Positions 45,701-57,463 of a stretch of 64,000 nt of DNA are shown one piece after another. Each line of letters begins with the position of its first letter. The stretch's first letter is position 1. This DNA comes from Panicum virgatum (Eukaryota > Streptophyta > Magnoliopsida > Poales > Poaceae). The notes beneath the pieces were generated by a model that did no database searches, was not told where the DNA came from, and saw nothing but the letters and a program-made list of their open reading frames with translations. The stretch is from assembly GCF_016808335.1 (NCBI RefSeq), contig NC_053149.1:56721922-56785921 (forward strand), given 5' to 3'. The position numbers were made by a program, and so were the translations under genes.

Positions 45701-46685
45701 TCCTTTTTCTCACAGCTTTATGGGCAGAGGTACTATCATTTATAGGCTCACTACATGCCTCGTTCTTCTTTCCTGAGGCAGAGCGAAGCACCCTGACATC
45801 AACCTTCGGACTATCTGTGTTTAAAAGTGTCTCACCTTTTCTTTTCCCTGCAGCAGGTTGAGCAGCAGTACTATCATTTAAAGGCTCATTGCATGCCTCA
45901 TTCTTCCTTACTGAGGTAGAGCGAAGCACCCTGGCACTGCTAACCGGGCTTGCCACCTTCAAGGGACTACCAGTTTTTCTTCTTTTCACAGTTGGTTGGC
46001 CAACAGTACTATCATTTAAAGGTTCACTACATGCCTCATTCTTATTTTTTAAAGCAGAGCGAAGCACTCTGACAGTGTTATTGGGACTTCCCACCTTTGA
46101 GGAACTGGCAATTTTCCTCCTATTTGCAGCTGGTTCAACAGCAGTACTATCATTTAAAGGCTCAGTATATGTCTCCTCCTTATATTTTGAGGCAGATCGA
46201 AGCACCCTGACACTGTTACTGGGACTTCTCAGCTTCGAGGGACTGACATTTTTTCTGTTATTTGCAGCTGGCTCACCAGCAGTCCTGTTAGTTATAGGCT
46301 CGCTACATACCTCGTCTTTACTTTTTAACGCTGAGCGAAGCACCCTGACAGTGTTAGTGGTACTTCCCACCTGGGAGGGACTGGCATTTTTTCTTTTATT
46401 TGCAGCTGCCTTAGCAGTGGTCCGGTCATTTAAAGGCTCGCTACATGCATCATCCTTATTTTTTGACGCAGAGTGAAGCACCCTGACACTGTTGTTGGGA
46501 CTGGCTGACGGACTGCCATTTCTTCTTTTTCTCACAGCTGATTGGGCTGCAGCACTATCATTTGGAGGCTCACTACATGCCTTATTATCCTTGGTTGAGG
46601 CAGAGCGAAGAACTCTGCCACTACTATGCGCAGATCTCAAGGGATACCTTTTATTTGCTGACACTTCTGAGCCTTTCCTTCCCAT
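39767..46685 (-). CDS. HOX2A: PHD-finger protein with two homeodomains (ZmHox2a / HAT3.1-like)
   Basis: Twelve coding exons (minus order): 45559-46685, 45055-45220, 44842-44965, 44635-44747, 44394-44550, 43938-44296, 42637-42906, 42420-42509, 42047-42307, 41657-41944, 41435-41524, 39767-41353; phases agree and give 1543 residues. Order: seven 46-residue N-terminal repeats ([18 protein letters not shown]) rich in RKR patches; a leader [20 protein letters not shown]; a PHD finger at about 432-490 ([28 protein letters not shown]); acidic [20 protein letters not shown]; homeodomain 1 (about 773-820, [29 protein letters not shown]); homeodomain 2 (about 986-1032, [29 protein letters not shown]); then twelve C-terminal repeats ([13 protein letters not shown]..). 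The family is nuclear, binds DNA and reads chromatin; maize ZmHox2a likewise has two homeodomains. Both recognition helices depart from the WFQNRR norm. Confidence 0.92.
39860..41090 (-). repeat. C-terminal repeat array in the PHD gene
   Basis: Twelve degenerate repeats of about 35-41 residues in the last exon, each with an [17 protein letters not shown] core followed by SWN(M/T)SCEQ and TSPTAISR. Spacing is about 105-123 bp; two short units ([18 protein letters not shown]) are near-identical neighbours at about 39930-40030. Confidence 0.85.
43688..43990 (-). repeat. 151-bp tandem duplication across an exon-intron junction
   Basis: Copy B (43839-43990) contains the 3' end of exon 6 ([18 protein letters not shown]) and its GT donor at 43936-43937; copy A (43688-43838) lies wholly in the intron and repeats the same exon end and donor-like GTATGCCATT with a few differences. 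Copy A lacks a base (GTTGACGG against GTTCAACGG), so its exon piece is out of frame. Confidence 0.9.
45660..46640 (-). repeat. N-terminal repeat array in the PHD gene
   Basis: Seven copies, mostly 138 bp (46 codons) apart, each reading [20 protein letters not shown] then a basic KRK patch and [15 protein letters not shown] linker. Copies differ by substitutions but keep frame, so the array is under coding constraint. Confidence 0.88.
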
Positions 46686-48060
46686 TTCTATTGTTTATCT
46701 ACAGCTGACTCACATGCAGAGGCTGCAGTGTTCCCGATATCATCATTGCCCTGAACAATACTGTAAGTAAATGATAAATACAAATGAACATCCTCCACAG
46801 GAAATGCTAGACCATTGGAATCTCCATGAAGCCTCTGTAAACAAGTTATCCAGTCAAAATAAATTTTCCAGGACCTACAGCAATTAAAAAAACATGAATG
46901 TGCATATTGACAGCTCCAACAGATGTTAAAATGCAATTGTTCATGTGTTAATGCATATGTTCCTCGGTCCTTTTTTGAAAAGAACTATTGTTTCCCTCAT
47001 GGCTTACATAAGAGTTCAACACTTCAACTTAAACTGGTTTGAGAGGAGGAAAAATGAATGAAAGAATGCAAGGCAGCGTGGGATTCAACAAATAGACAAT
47101 GCAACCCGCAGATATACAAGTCAGTTTCAAACTAAATATATGAAGCACAGCAGCTGTACATACTCATCTCAATATAATATACTAGTGTGATATGTTGTAT
47201 TCTTTATGTCACGAATATGATGTGCTAATGTAATAAAAACTCAGTTCAAAGATAAGCCAGTTCCATTTCTTGATCAGAATACTAATTGCGCTGGTACAGT
47301 TGTACATTAGAGGTTTGGGGTATAAAAAGTCCATCAGCATGCACGGACGATTTTTATACAGTAGATCTGGTGCATGTCACACCATACATTGGCAGGATGA
47401 GTGTCATTGTCACACTGCATCCCATAAGAAGTAAGCCACCCCCACCCCCCTCTCAATTCCAAGTTTCGCACAACAAACCAGCTTAGCAAGACCCATCCCC
47501 CACCTGGCCACCTGTAGAGATCTGGAGCACCATACGCCTTCTACACTTCTAGTTGGCCATGCAGGCGGAAGTTCGGCTGGGTGTGATGAGGAACTCGGCG
47601 TGGCCAGGAGCAGCAGCTACAATTTGGCTGCTCAGAGAAGGAAAAGGCGAGCAGAGCACTTGCGAGCAAGCAAGAGCCTAGGGTACCACGCGGGGCAGAT
47701 CGGTCGTCGGCAAGCCGTGGGGCGAGGAGATCGCGGCCCTCTCGCTGGGGCGGTAGGTACTAGGCAAGCTCGGGCTAGCGGCGATCCAGGCCATGGCTGG
47801 CATAGCTGGACAAAGCCACAAGTGGGGAGCGCGAGGTCACGACGGTGTGGAGCGCACGCGCACGGGCAGGGGATATTGGAGCGGTGGAGGAGGCGGCGGC
47901 GCTGGGGTGGGGGTCCACTCACCTCGCCGCAGCCGGCACCGCAGAGTCCTCTCCCGGCGATTTCGCAGCTTCCACCACCAGCCTCTCGTTGCGTGGAGGA
48001 AAACTGGAAAATGCGATGGTCTCTCACTCTTTCTCACGGTCAGCGGCGCTCTCGCTTGTG
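46686..48060 (-). promoter_or_regulatory. 5' leader exons and promoter region of the PHD gene
   Basis: A TTACTTACAG acceptor (minus) at 46761 precedes a short leader exon 46686-46760 joined to the ATG. A strong GCGAG|GTGAGT donor on the minus strand at 47921-47922 ends a GC-rich stretch, a good candidate for the first non-coding exon (about 47923-48050). This predicts a leader intron of about 1.16 kb. Inferred from signals only. Confidence 0.5.
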
Positions 48061-48527
48061 CTTGCTTATCGCCTCTTCGGGAAGGCTTTGTTCGGCACCT
48101 GGGCTGGATCCGCGGGTAGTCGTCAGGCCCAAAGGCCCCCCACCGACAACGTGTGCCCGCTGGCTCGGTAACTATTAATTTTGTCCTTAAAAATCAAATT
48201 ACCATGCTTTTGAAAATATATCTATAAGTACATCAAATACGAAAGTGTCATTTTAAACTTTATATTTAGTATTCAATCTATAACTAACAATCAAATTATT
48301 TTTTTGAGATTAACAATCAAATTACTGAACAAACTGACTTTGAATTTATTAAACAGAATATTTATAGTATTGTTGAATCATGTTTATTAAAAGGAGCCAT
48401 CAGTAGTCATATGTAATAGTTATTACTAAAATTATCTAATAATTTATTAGATTTGGTTACATCTGGGATGCACAATATTTATTGCAGAAATCCAGTACTT
48501 AGTCATCCACGATGATGACGTAGTCAT

Positions 48528-49026
48528 CACTACTACAGAATAGACTTTTGTTCTAGGCCATTTGTCCCGATTGTTTTTGGGCCCGGGACAATAGGTGGCT
48601 TTTGTCCCGGGTTCAAAGGCTAGTCGGGCCAGCGGGGGGACATGGGTCTTCTGTCCCGGTTGGAGGTACCAACCCGGACAAAAGATCCCATTTTGTCCCG
48701 GTTGGTGGCTTCACCCGGGACAAAAGGACCCTTTTGTCCCGGTTGGTGTTACCAACCCGGACAAAAGGCCCCTCCACGTGATAGTTTAAAAGAGAGTTTT
48801 TTTTTACTAAGTCACATGTACTACTTAGGTGAGTTGGCAAGGAAGCCATGCGCTAGGCAATAGGTTTTGGGTTTGAATCCCGCAGGGCGCAAAGATTTTT
48901 TAGCGCGAGGGACATTTTGTCCCGGTTCTACCACATGGGCTTTTGTCCCGGCAGCCGAATCCCGGTTCCAAAACCGGGACAAATAGCCCTTTGGAACCGG
49001 GACAAATGGTCCGATCTGTAGTAGTG
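48528..49026. mobile_element. Small CACTA-type element, 499 bp
   Basis: Ends CACTACTACAGA and TCTGTAGTAGTG with a 3-bp duplication CAT (48525-48527, 49027-49029), as for CACTA/En-Spm elements. The interior holds many direct and inverted copies of TTTTGTCCCGGTT, the sub-terminal transposase-binding type of repeat. No coding. Confidence 0.9.
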
Positions 49027-49029
49027 CAT

Positions 49030-50390
49030 CCAGGAGAAACATCTTGCTGATGAACATATCTTTGTTCACGGCAGAGCCTTGTTCTTTTCTGGCCAGTCTT
49101 GGGACCTGTAAAGAAACGAGTCACGGTAAATTATGATTCAAAAAGTTAATAACTTCTAGGGTGGTAGCAAACAACCACAGCCTGATAGCTAATTCGTTGC
49201 CCATGGAAATAGTCAGGTTCCTGAACTGGGTGCAAATGAAATTGTATCTACTGTGAACTGCCTATTTAGTTGTTTGGCATATATTGGGTCAAAGTATCAT
49301 GAAAAACCTACCCGGGTGCTCTAGCTGCACCATCAACAGAAGCTCGGCGGTCGGTGAAGAGGAGGGAGGCCAGGACATCGTCAGGGACAACTTGTCAAAT
49401 GAGGTGCCAAGGAAGGGTTGCCGGCACCGGAACGTAGAGGCCCTGGTAGGGACTCAACATCGAACAGCTGATGTAGAAGTATATTGTGACCAAAGCAATG
49501 GTTCCTGTCATGCGCAGCCATTGCAAAATTAGCACTATCAGCTGTGATGGAATGTCGTTGCCCTGAAGTGATGCTGTCTTCCTTCCACTCGGGCTCGCAG
49601 AAATGCTCCTCCTGAACCCTTGGACGAAAACATATTGGGGGTGAAGCAGGTGCTGCTGCTATTCAAGGTTGCTCAGTGCTGCTGGCCGTTGATGCGGATG
49701 CCCGCCGCCGCCGCCGCCGCCGAATTCGGGTCAGTGTGGTGGGTGCAGGGGAGATGGTGGCATTCGAGGGAGCAGGCAAAGCGGCGACAATGGTGTCAAC
49801 GCCGTCCCGGTTCCCCTCGAGCGCCGCTCCAGCTCTGCACGCTGTCAAATGCGATGCCCGACGTTGTAGATACTGACGAAATTGAACCAGGGTGAGGTTG
49901 GTGTGGCGGTGCTGGACGGCGTCGAGGTAGCGTGGCGATGCAGCAGACACGGTATAGAGGCCATCCCAGTCACTGTCCGCCGCCACCGCCATGATGTGGC
50001 AAAAATGTCGAGGGAGAAAGTGAGGAAGACGTGCAAAACCGCGAGAAGAACGGATCTCTCGGACTCCTTTTGCGCCTCCCTGGGTAGCGGCTATTGGATT
50101 TTGACTGGGCCTCGTTAGGGCACGAGTAAAGCCGGGCCCAAACATTACCCAGCAGGAGAAAAAATAAATTAATTGTTAGCTGCTTTAATATGCCTGCAAT
50201 CTTTATGAAAAGGACCACCGGAGCAAAACTCTTGGATCAAAACCGGTTGAATTGGTTTGTATTTCTTATTAGTTCTACTTTAAATTAATGGGAAATTATT
50301 TCTTTAGCAATACAGTTTGATTTGGTTTCGCAAGATAAATGGTTTGCTTTGGTTTGAGATATTAACACCACCGAGCGGCTACTCTCTTAC
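49030..50390. other. Spacer, no recognised gene
   Basis: 49660-50140 is GC-rich with a 160-codon minus-strand frame that contains a run of Arg from a CCG microsatellite (49707-49722); its inner ATG reads MAVAADSDWDGLYTVSAAS, which I do not recognise. It could be a decayed gene. The rest shows nothing. Confidence 0.4.
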
Positions 50391-50399
50391 CGGGTTTAC

Positions 50400-50870
50400 G
50401 TGTAGGTCTTGCCACACTATTTTGCATAGAGTAACTGCCAGTCATACTGAGTCATTTAAAAAAAAATTAGTCAATTTAAATTTTATAGTGCGATTACGAG
50501 ATTTTATTTTTAGGGTCCGGTTCTTGATGTGGGGCCCACGTGTAGTTCTAACCACGTTGCTTTGCAGAGAGTAGCTGCCAGTCATACTGAGTCATTTTTA
50601 ATAAATCTCAATTAATTTTGATAAAATTTTAATAGTGTGAACGCGAGGTTTTATTTTAAAGGTTCGGGTCTTGGCGTGAGGCCTCATGTCTAGGCCTAGC
50701 CACACTGCTTTGCACAGAATAGTTACCAGTCATACTAAGTCGTCTTTAACAAATTTCAGTCAATTTTAATAAAATTTTATGGTGCGAATGCGAAATTTTA
50801 CTTCCAGAGTTAGGTTCTCAACGAGGGATCCACATTTATATATAATCATACTGTTTCGCGCAAAGTATCC
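50400..50870. repeat. Degenerate tandem repeat, about 140-148 bp, three to four units
   Basis: Repeated landmarks TGCCAGTCATACTGAGTCAT at about 50437 and 50577 and ACCAGTCATACTAAGTCG at 50725, each followed by CAATT..AAATTTTA and ..GCGAG.TTTTA. and preceded by CCACACT..TTTGCA. Copies have diverged widely. Confidence 0.75.
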
Positions 50871-51450
50871 ATTTCAACCTAACCTTCTAGCAGGCCTAGA
50901 TGTGGTGGTGTGGTTTGGTTTTTACATGCTATGGGGTGTTTTGGAGTGATTTATATCCGCATGTTTAATAAAAATAGTTTGGTGCAGTTTTGGTCTGGAT
51001 CTCATACCACTAGCACCTTGAAATGCCCCGCTAGTATCGTGCGTGCAGACAGGGGAGTGACGTCGATCGTTGAGATGTGCAGATAGAGGAGTGGTGCCGA
51101 TCATTGAGATTGTATGCTTATACCAAGGTTCTAAATAGCTAGCTATAGTCACCGCTATAGCCATTGGAAGAGGAGAAAGATAGGATATCCATCTCTTAGC
51201 TCTAGAAAGCTAAACTCGCTAATAGCCGGCTATATCCTGCTATAGCCGCTAAATTAAGAGTTATTTAGCCAGCTAAATCTTATAATTAGTCTTTATTTAT
51301 TGTTAGTTTAGAATTTAACTTCATAATTTACAAAACTTAGTATTTCGTCAATGATGTAATGAGGGAATGAAGCCCAAGACATACTTCAGTACAAGAAATT
51401 TTCTTTATTTCATATTTATATGCAAAAATTACTCATAGATTTATGCATGA

Positions 51451-51864
51451 TGTTGAAGTATAAATGCATAATTGTGAGAAGCTTCTAGAAGATTAGAGAT
51501 GGTTACCATGCTTCCTGGTGAAATATGAAATACTCTAGAATTAGATATTTATATGGTTAGATAAGTATAAGAAAAATTCTAGTGTTAGATATTTAGTAAA
51601 GAAGTGTGTAGAAGATGGACGCATGACAAAAACTATATGAGCTATGGAGTCTTATAAATAGGGGTGTTCCCCTCCTCCTTGCCATACCATAGAATAAGCG
51701 ATCTCAAGTAGAAGGTGGTAAGGTTGATATAGTATAGTAGTGTCCTGGTAGGGTAGCCAAATAAAAAGTGCAGAGTCTTGTGTTGTACTAAGTTATGAAA
51801 AACAAAGAATTAAGTTCCTATATAGAGTTGGTCTCTCATATCTTGGTCCTGCATTAATTCAACA
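51451..51864 (+). mobile_element. Possible solo LTR, copia-like
   Basis: 414 bp starting TGTTGAAGTA and ending TTAATTCAACA, matching inverted LTR ends, with TTATAAATAGGGG (51651) as a TATA box and a short transcript-like tail. The flanking five bases do not match, so the call is moderate. Confidence 0.55.
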
Positions 51865-52481
51865 AATTTCGAGTCAAATTAACAATGTAGCGGCATTTTA
51901 CTAATTCACAAATACAAATTTATAAAATGATCGGACAAGAATTACCACTCATTTTCTTTATTATAAAGAGCAATAGCCAAATCTTACTTTTTAGCGAGGA
52001 GATCCATAAAATCAACAATCAGAACTCTATCCACCTCAAGCTGGCTCTAGAAAGCTTTAGTTTTGTCACTGGAGAGAAATATCAAGGTTATAACAGAGCC
52101 AGAGACATGCATATAGCAAAAGAAAAAAAAATGAAGATGTGGAGTAATCACACACCGGAGGAACTGAGAAAAATTTGACTGTAGGAGGTCAGCCTCAAGC
52201 TCAGCTTGCCTTACCCCGTTAACTTGACACCATGGGGAGGAACTAGTCCGGAGTGGCATAACTTCTGAATCTGTGGGGGTGTGGCGAGGATGTAGATTCC
52301 ACCATGCTTTCAGAGAGTTGTTGCGACGATGAGTCCTCATCATCATTGGACGAGGAGTCTGAGTCCCTAGACATTCCATATTGCATTATCGAAACCAAGT
52401 GCGCTAGGGTGTGGGTGGCAGTGGCGGCAACCCCCGCAGTAGAGGACCAAGGCGGCGTTTCTTCCGCCGCCGGTCGGACTT

Positions 52482-52486
52482 TCTTC
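52482..52486. repeat. Target-site duplication TCTTC, left copy
   Basis: Matches 57970-57974 on the other side of the copia-type element. Confidence 0.9.
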
Positions 52487-52973
52487 TGTTAAATACACTA
52501 GATCGACTAGAACGTAGATCGAACCGGAAAACTCACTTTCTATCAGAGGAAAACATTGCTCGTGGCCTATGCCACCTACATGGCGCGTCACCATCTTGGT
52601 ATGCAGAGGTGGCCGAGACGGCTTGGTGGTGCTTGTCGCCGCGGGACGCCGGAGTCGTGGAGACAGTGGCGGCGGCGACGGTCGGTGTAGAGGATGACGG
52701 CGGCGCCGTGACGCAGGGGCGTGGTGCAGTGACGCTCAGGTGGCGACGGCGAGCCGGTGGCGCTTCCTGTCGCTCTCAGCCTCTCTGTTGATCGGTCTAG
52801 GGTTTGAGGTGGTGAACAGTGGCGACAGCGGTGAATCTCATTCCCTGTGCTACTGGTCCCCACCTCCTTTTTATATGGCTGCGCGACGGGGGCCCACCAG
52901 CCTCTTCTTGGGCTGGACGCCCCCGATCAGGAGACATGCCCGTTGGGTAAGTCTGGTGGAGATCAACCTATTA
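52487..52973 (-). repeat. Left LTR (3' LTR in element sense)
   Basis: Starts TGTTAAATACACTAGATCG (+ strand) and ends CAACCTATTA, a worn version of CAACCTAACA in the partner. Contains a minus-strand TATA box CATATAAAAAGG (52867-52878). Confidence 0.88.
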
Positions 52974-55900
52974 TTCTCCCCCTTGATCTCCTCTTATACT
53001 TTCAACTTTATAACTTTTACTTCTTTTCATATTTCATCACACATAGAGTAATTTCATCATCACGGACAGTTGCCGATAGATTCAACAACTATAATACATG
53101 TCTCCGTTCTGAAATAGATTCTTTATCTTTGGACCCTTTATTGTCCGGAAAACATAGGCTATACCATAAACCCATGTCTACTGTGTGTTCTCTGTACACA
53201 CTGGGCGGTAAGCCTTTAATGTGCGGATCCGCAAACATTTGTCTGTTATTTATATTCACAATGCATTTCAATCATGATTCCGGACTTTCTCCTTTACAAC
53301 GTATAATTTTGTGTCAATGTGTTTGGCACCACACTTGACTCGTTGTCATAAGAGCAAACTATTTAAATAGTTATTGCTGTTGTCAACCATTATCAACACC
53401 GGGCACTGATTCCCTTAACCATTTTGCCTGTCCCTATACTATGTCTTTGCTTCACATTTATGATAACTGTTTCATTTTGGAGCTTTTCCACACAAAACCT
53501 CCAAGTGTGAAAGTTAACGATAATTGTGAATTTCGCTATACATTTCACAAGTTCTACTTTTGTACTCACAATCCTTTGAGAGTACTTGTTCTTTCCAACT
53601 TAGCATGAGGCCGACATTCTCAATTTCATTCCAGTGATCTATATCTGGATTAAACTTTTGCCAAAATAACCCGGATACACGAACTATGTCAGGGTAAATT
53701 CTTTACTTGCGAGCTCATAAAGCTTCCAACAGCTGAAGCATATGGAACTATTTCCATCTCACATTGGTTCCTGGAACACTAAGATTCCCTATTGCCCTGA
53801 TGATAGGAACAGTCGTATGTTTACTCGTTTGCAAATTTCATTTCTTTAGAATCTTTTCTGAGTATGCCTTTGTGATAACCATAATACCCCTTTTTTTTAT
53901 CCCAATGAGTTTCAATTCGTAGAATGAAAAACTCATCACCGAGATCAAAACTTGAGGACAAGAATTCTTTATCTATAACAGCATATTAACACAATCACTA
54001 GAAAGTAGGATGTTATCTTCATTTAATAAGTGGAAATCAAATTTCCCATTCTTTAACTTTGCTTAATAGCTATTGTCCTCCTCAACCTCTTTTTAAACCC
54101 AAACTTTCTTCTCTTTGTATCTTTTGCCACAAGTCTTACTTTATATCTTTCAACATTCCCTCTGGAGTCACATTTCGCTTTGTAGGTCCATTATAACATA
54201 CTGTGATGGCTCTTTTAGGAATCTTTCCTTTTTCCATGAACTTAACACATGGAATTCTTATGACTTTTTCAAATGAGGTGGAATAGACCTCCATTTGATT
54301 TTCTTTACTTTGTATAGGGCTGTTGTTGTTCCTTTTTGCTAAATGGGTTGTATACAACATCAGCACGTTTGAGAAACTTGTTGTTCTTGAATCATCGAAG
54401 TGAACACGCATTCCCACTTCTCTTCAAGTCTTAGGTCTCTACATGCCATGCTCCCCCTGATTTTTGTCATCTTTTGTAAAGATGGCGTATCAATAAATCT
54501 CTTTGTTTGTGTTCTATCTGTTAAAATTTTTATGTGTGCTATGTAAGCACCATCTTACTATCTTTGAGGGTCGTCCAGCATGAATGCTGGAATTTAGCTA
54601 TTTCTTTATATAGGGGTATCATTATAGTGACCGTTGTACTCCCCCTAACGGTCACATTCATTCTTTAATAGATCATCTCTTGCTTTCAATGCACATTACA
54701 TTGGAGTATCTTTCATAACTATCTCATATTTCTCCCCCTCAGAATATGGCTTGAACTTTTCTGCCACAATTTCAAAAACTCTTCACATCTTTTGCGAATG
54801 GGGAAACTTTTATACTTACTTCATCCACATGATTAAGTCATGCAGAACAAAGTTATTTCTTAATTCGTATGGGAGTACCTTTTACTCATTTCACTTTAAG
54901 AAATCAACAGAGTTCTTTATTTCATATTACAATTCTTTTTCATCATTTCACTTTAAGGACTCAACATAGTCCCTTATTTCAGACCTTTCACGAGTCACAC
55001 TCACATATCATTTTCATCTTGAGGTTCGTATGTAACTTTTCATTCTTCTTAAACTCATTGAGTGCTTAATCACTGTGACACAATAGAAGTGCCCGATCAA
55101 TTCTAGAATAACAAAGCTACTCCAAACTTTTCTCCTAGTTTGGGATAAACCAGCACATGAGTCATCACAATTTTCTCCAGCCATGCAGGATTAGCACTAT
55201 GCCAACTTTACCCCGTCATGCGGGTATTACTTCATACCTTTCCCGGACATAAATGCCAGGATTGGCTCATATCAAATTCAGAAATAAATCCGAATATTCC
55301 ATGACACACATGATTAATCCAACGTTGGTCAAATTAATCATGCATGATTATTACAATTTTGACTGAACTCAAAATGAATTCTACTTGATAGAGTGTACAT
55401 AAGAGACATTTCTCAAAACGATTTCTTGTTGCTCTATCTGCTTTTCTTGGATCAATATCCATGAGTACTTTTCCTTTCAAGCCATTATTTACAAAGAATA
55501 CATTCTCTCATGTAACGACCTTTTTTTTTCTGAGTCACAAGTACCCAGTTCATTTTCTTTTGTTTTTTCAAGAAGAACATAGAAAACTTTGTTCGAAAAA
55601 AAACAATAATCAATATAAGTCTATTTTATATCACCGTTGGGCAGAAATAGAGTAAAACATCTTTCTTTTACATTAATTCCATATCATCATTGGGCAGAAA
55701 TAGAATTAACGTATGAAAAACTCAATAAACTTTAAAACCATATATCTGCTCCTCAAAATTAAATCCTCCCGTTAGTTCGAATTTAATTAAAGGATAATCT
55801 ACTTTATTGCAGCGCAAACTAAAAAATACATTTCTCTAGTTTGAGAGCAGTTCTTTATCTATTCTGTATAAAAATCGCTTTGAGGCAAAAAATTACCAGA

Positions 55901-57463
55901 TACTTTAAACTTTAAACCAATACTTATAAAAATTATAATATTATTATCATCAACATTGGTTAGAAAATAACAATACCATAATTAACTTTAAATTTCTCAT
56001 CCTAGAGAATTATCTTTATGATTCCAGTGATGCTCAACTTTGAGACTTCAAATGGCAGAATAATACCAAACTCAACTATGACTTTAAACAGTGGAAGCTT
56101 TTCTATCTTTTGCCCACAGGGAAAACTCATTTAAGATTTTTAGACTATTCTTCCAATTAAATCTTCTCGTTGGTTCCGACTTAATTGAAATATTAATCTT
56201 TTTCTTTGTAGCGGAAAACTTTTATTTCTTTAATCCAGCGAAAAACTTTTCCTTTCTTTTTGGAAGTTATTAAACTTCTAAATATTTCTGTACACTGATT
56301 TCCCCTCCAAACAAATTATCCCGTTGGTTCAAATTTGATTACAGAGTCAAACCGTACAAAATTCTATAAAGAAATGCTTCTGAAAAGGATAAAACTGAGT
56401 TCCTTTCTTTACTGTGTTTGTGGCCCGACTGAGGAAATAGCCCATGGCCCAAAACTCTGCGCTCGGTCCAGCGCTCACACGGCCCAACAGCCGAAAAGTC
56501 CTGTTAGTGGCTCGGCCGCCTACTCTTGGGCTCGGGGCCCAACAGCCAACGGTCGGACCGCTGAAACGGCCCGCCGCAGCGGTTCCCCTCGCGCCCTCCT
56601 GGGCCGAAAGCCGGCCCGTGTGGCCGCCCGTTCACCTATGGCCGTCGGATTTCATGCAACGGCCAGACGCCGATTTCGGCGAAACAAAAATCGGCAACGC
56701 CAGCGCCCACTCTGAAGCCCTAGGGCATTTCGCCCTCTCTCCTTCCCGGTTCGAACCGGTGGCGCCGCCGACAGGTCGCGAGCTCCGATCGCCGGTCCCA
56801 AGACCGGCCACTCTAGATCTCCTTTTCTTTTCCTCTCTCGCGCTCTCCTCCTCGTTCTTCTCTCTCCCACAAAGGTGGCGGTCCAAGCAGAGCTCGCTGG
56901 GGAAGGAGGTGGTGCCGGTGCTGCCGCAGGCCCATTCTTCGGCGTGCGCACTCGCCTTCGAGCGAGCGTATCGCCGTTGAGCGGCCTTGCTGTGGTGTCC
57001 GAGCCCGCGCGCGCTCCGGCGACAAGGATCCCGAGGAGCGGCGGCCCGACCTGTTCTTTGCGCGCGGCGTCGGTGGACGGCCGGCGGTTCTTGTGTCGGC
57101 GGCAGGACCCAGGTAGGCCGCGCGCCTCGATACTTTTCCGCACGGAGGTGGGGGCACGCCGGCAGGCCGGCGCTCTGGTTGCCTTTCAGCGCGGCCATGA
57201 CTGGTGGTGGTTCGTGCAGATAGGCCCCGCCGCCCCTCTTTCTTGGCTAGGATTAGGGTTAGAGATCGGTTCGATCTCTTCTTTCCTATGTTTCTTTCGA
57301 TTCGCATCAAAATGACGTTCTCTGTAGAATCCAACACACCTACTGGGGTTTGGAGTTCGTTTGCTTTTTTGATCCGAGATCGATTTGGATTCTTTCTTTC
57401 GATTCGTGACCGAATCATCTTTTCCAATCTCGATCTACATAGCTAGATTGGCTCTGATGCCAT

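Noticed and set aside
45889..46770. Plus-strand hydrophobic frames (195 and 92 codons)
   Set aside because: Antisense of the seven N-terminal repeats of the PHD gene; periodic composition explains the hydrophobic look.
49663..50145. 160-codon minus-strand frame as a gene
   Set aside because: Includes an Arg run from a CCG microsatellite and matches no family known to me; kept only as a comment on the spacer.
56632..57427. Possible gag of the copia-type element
   Set aside because: Frames are Arg-rich and lack a zinc knuckle (CCHC) or any capsid-like pattern.
57451..57463. tRNA-like sequence
   Set aside because: It is the primer-binding site of the copia-type element (complement to the initiator tRNA-Met end), not a tRNA gene; likewise 62796-62808.
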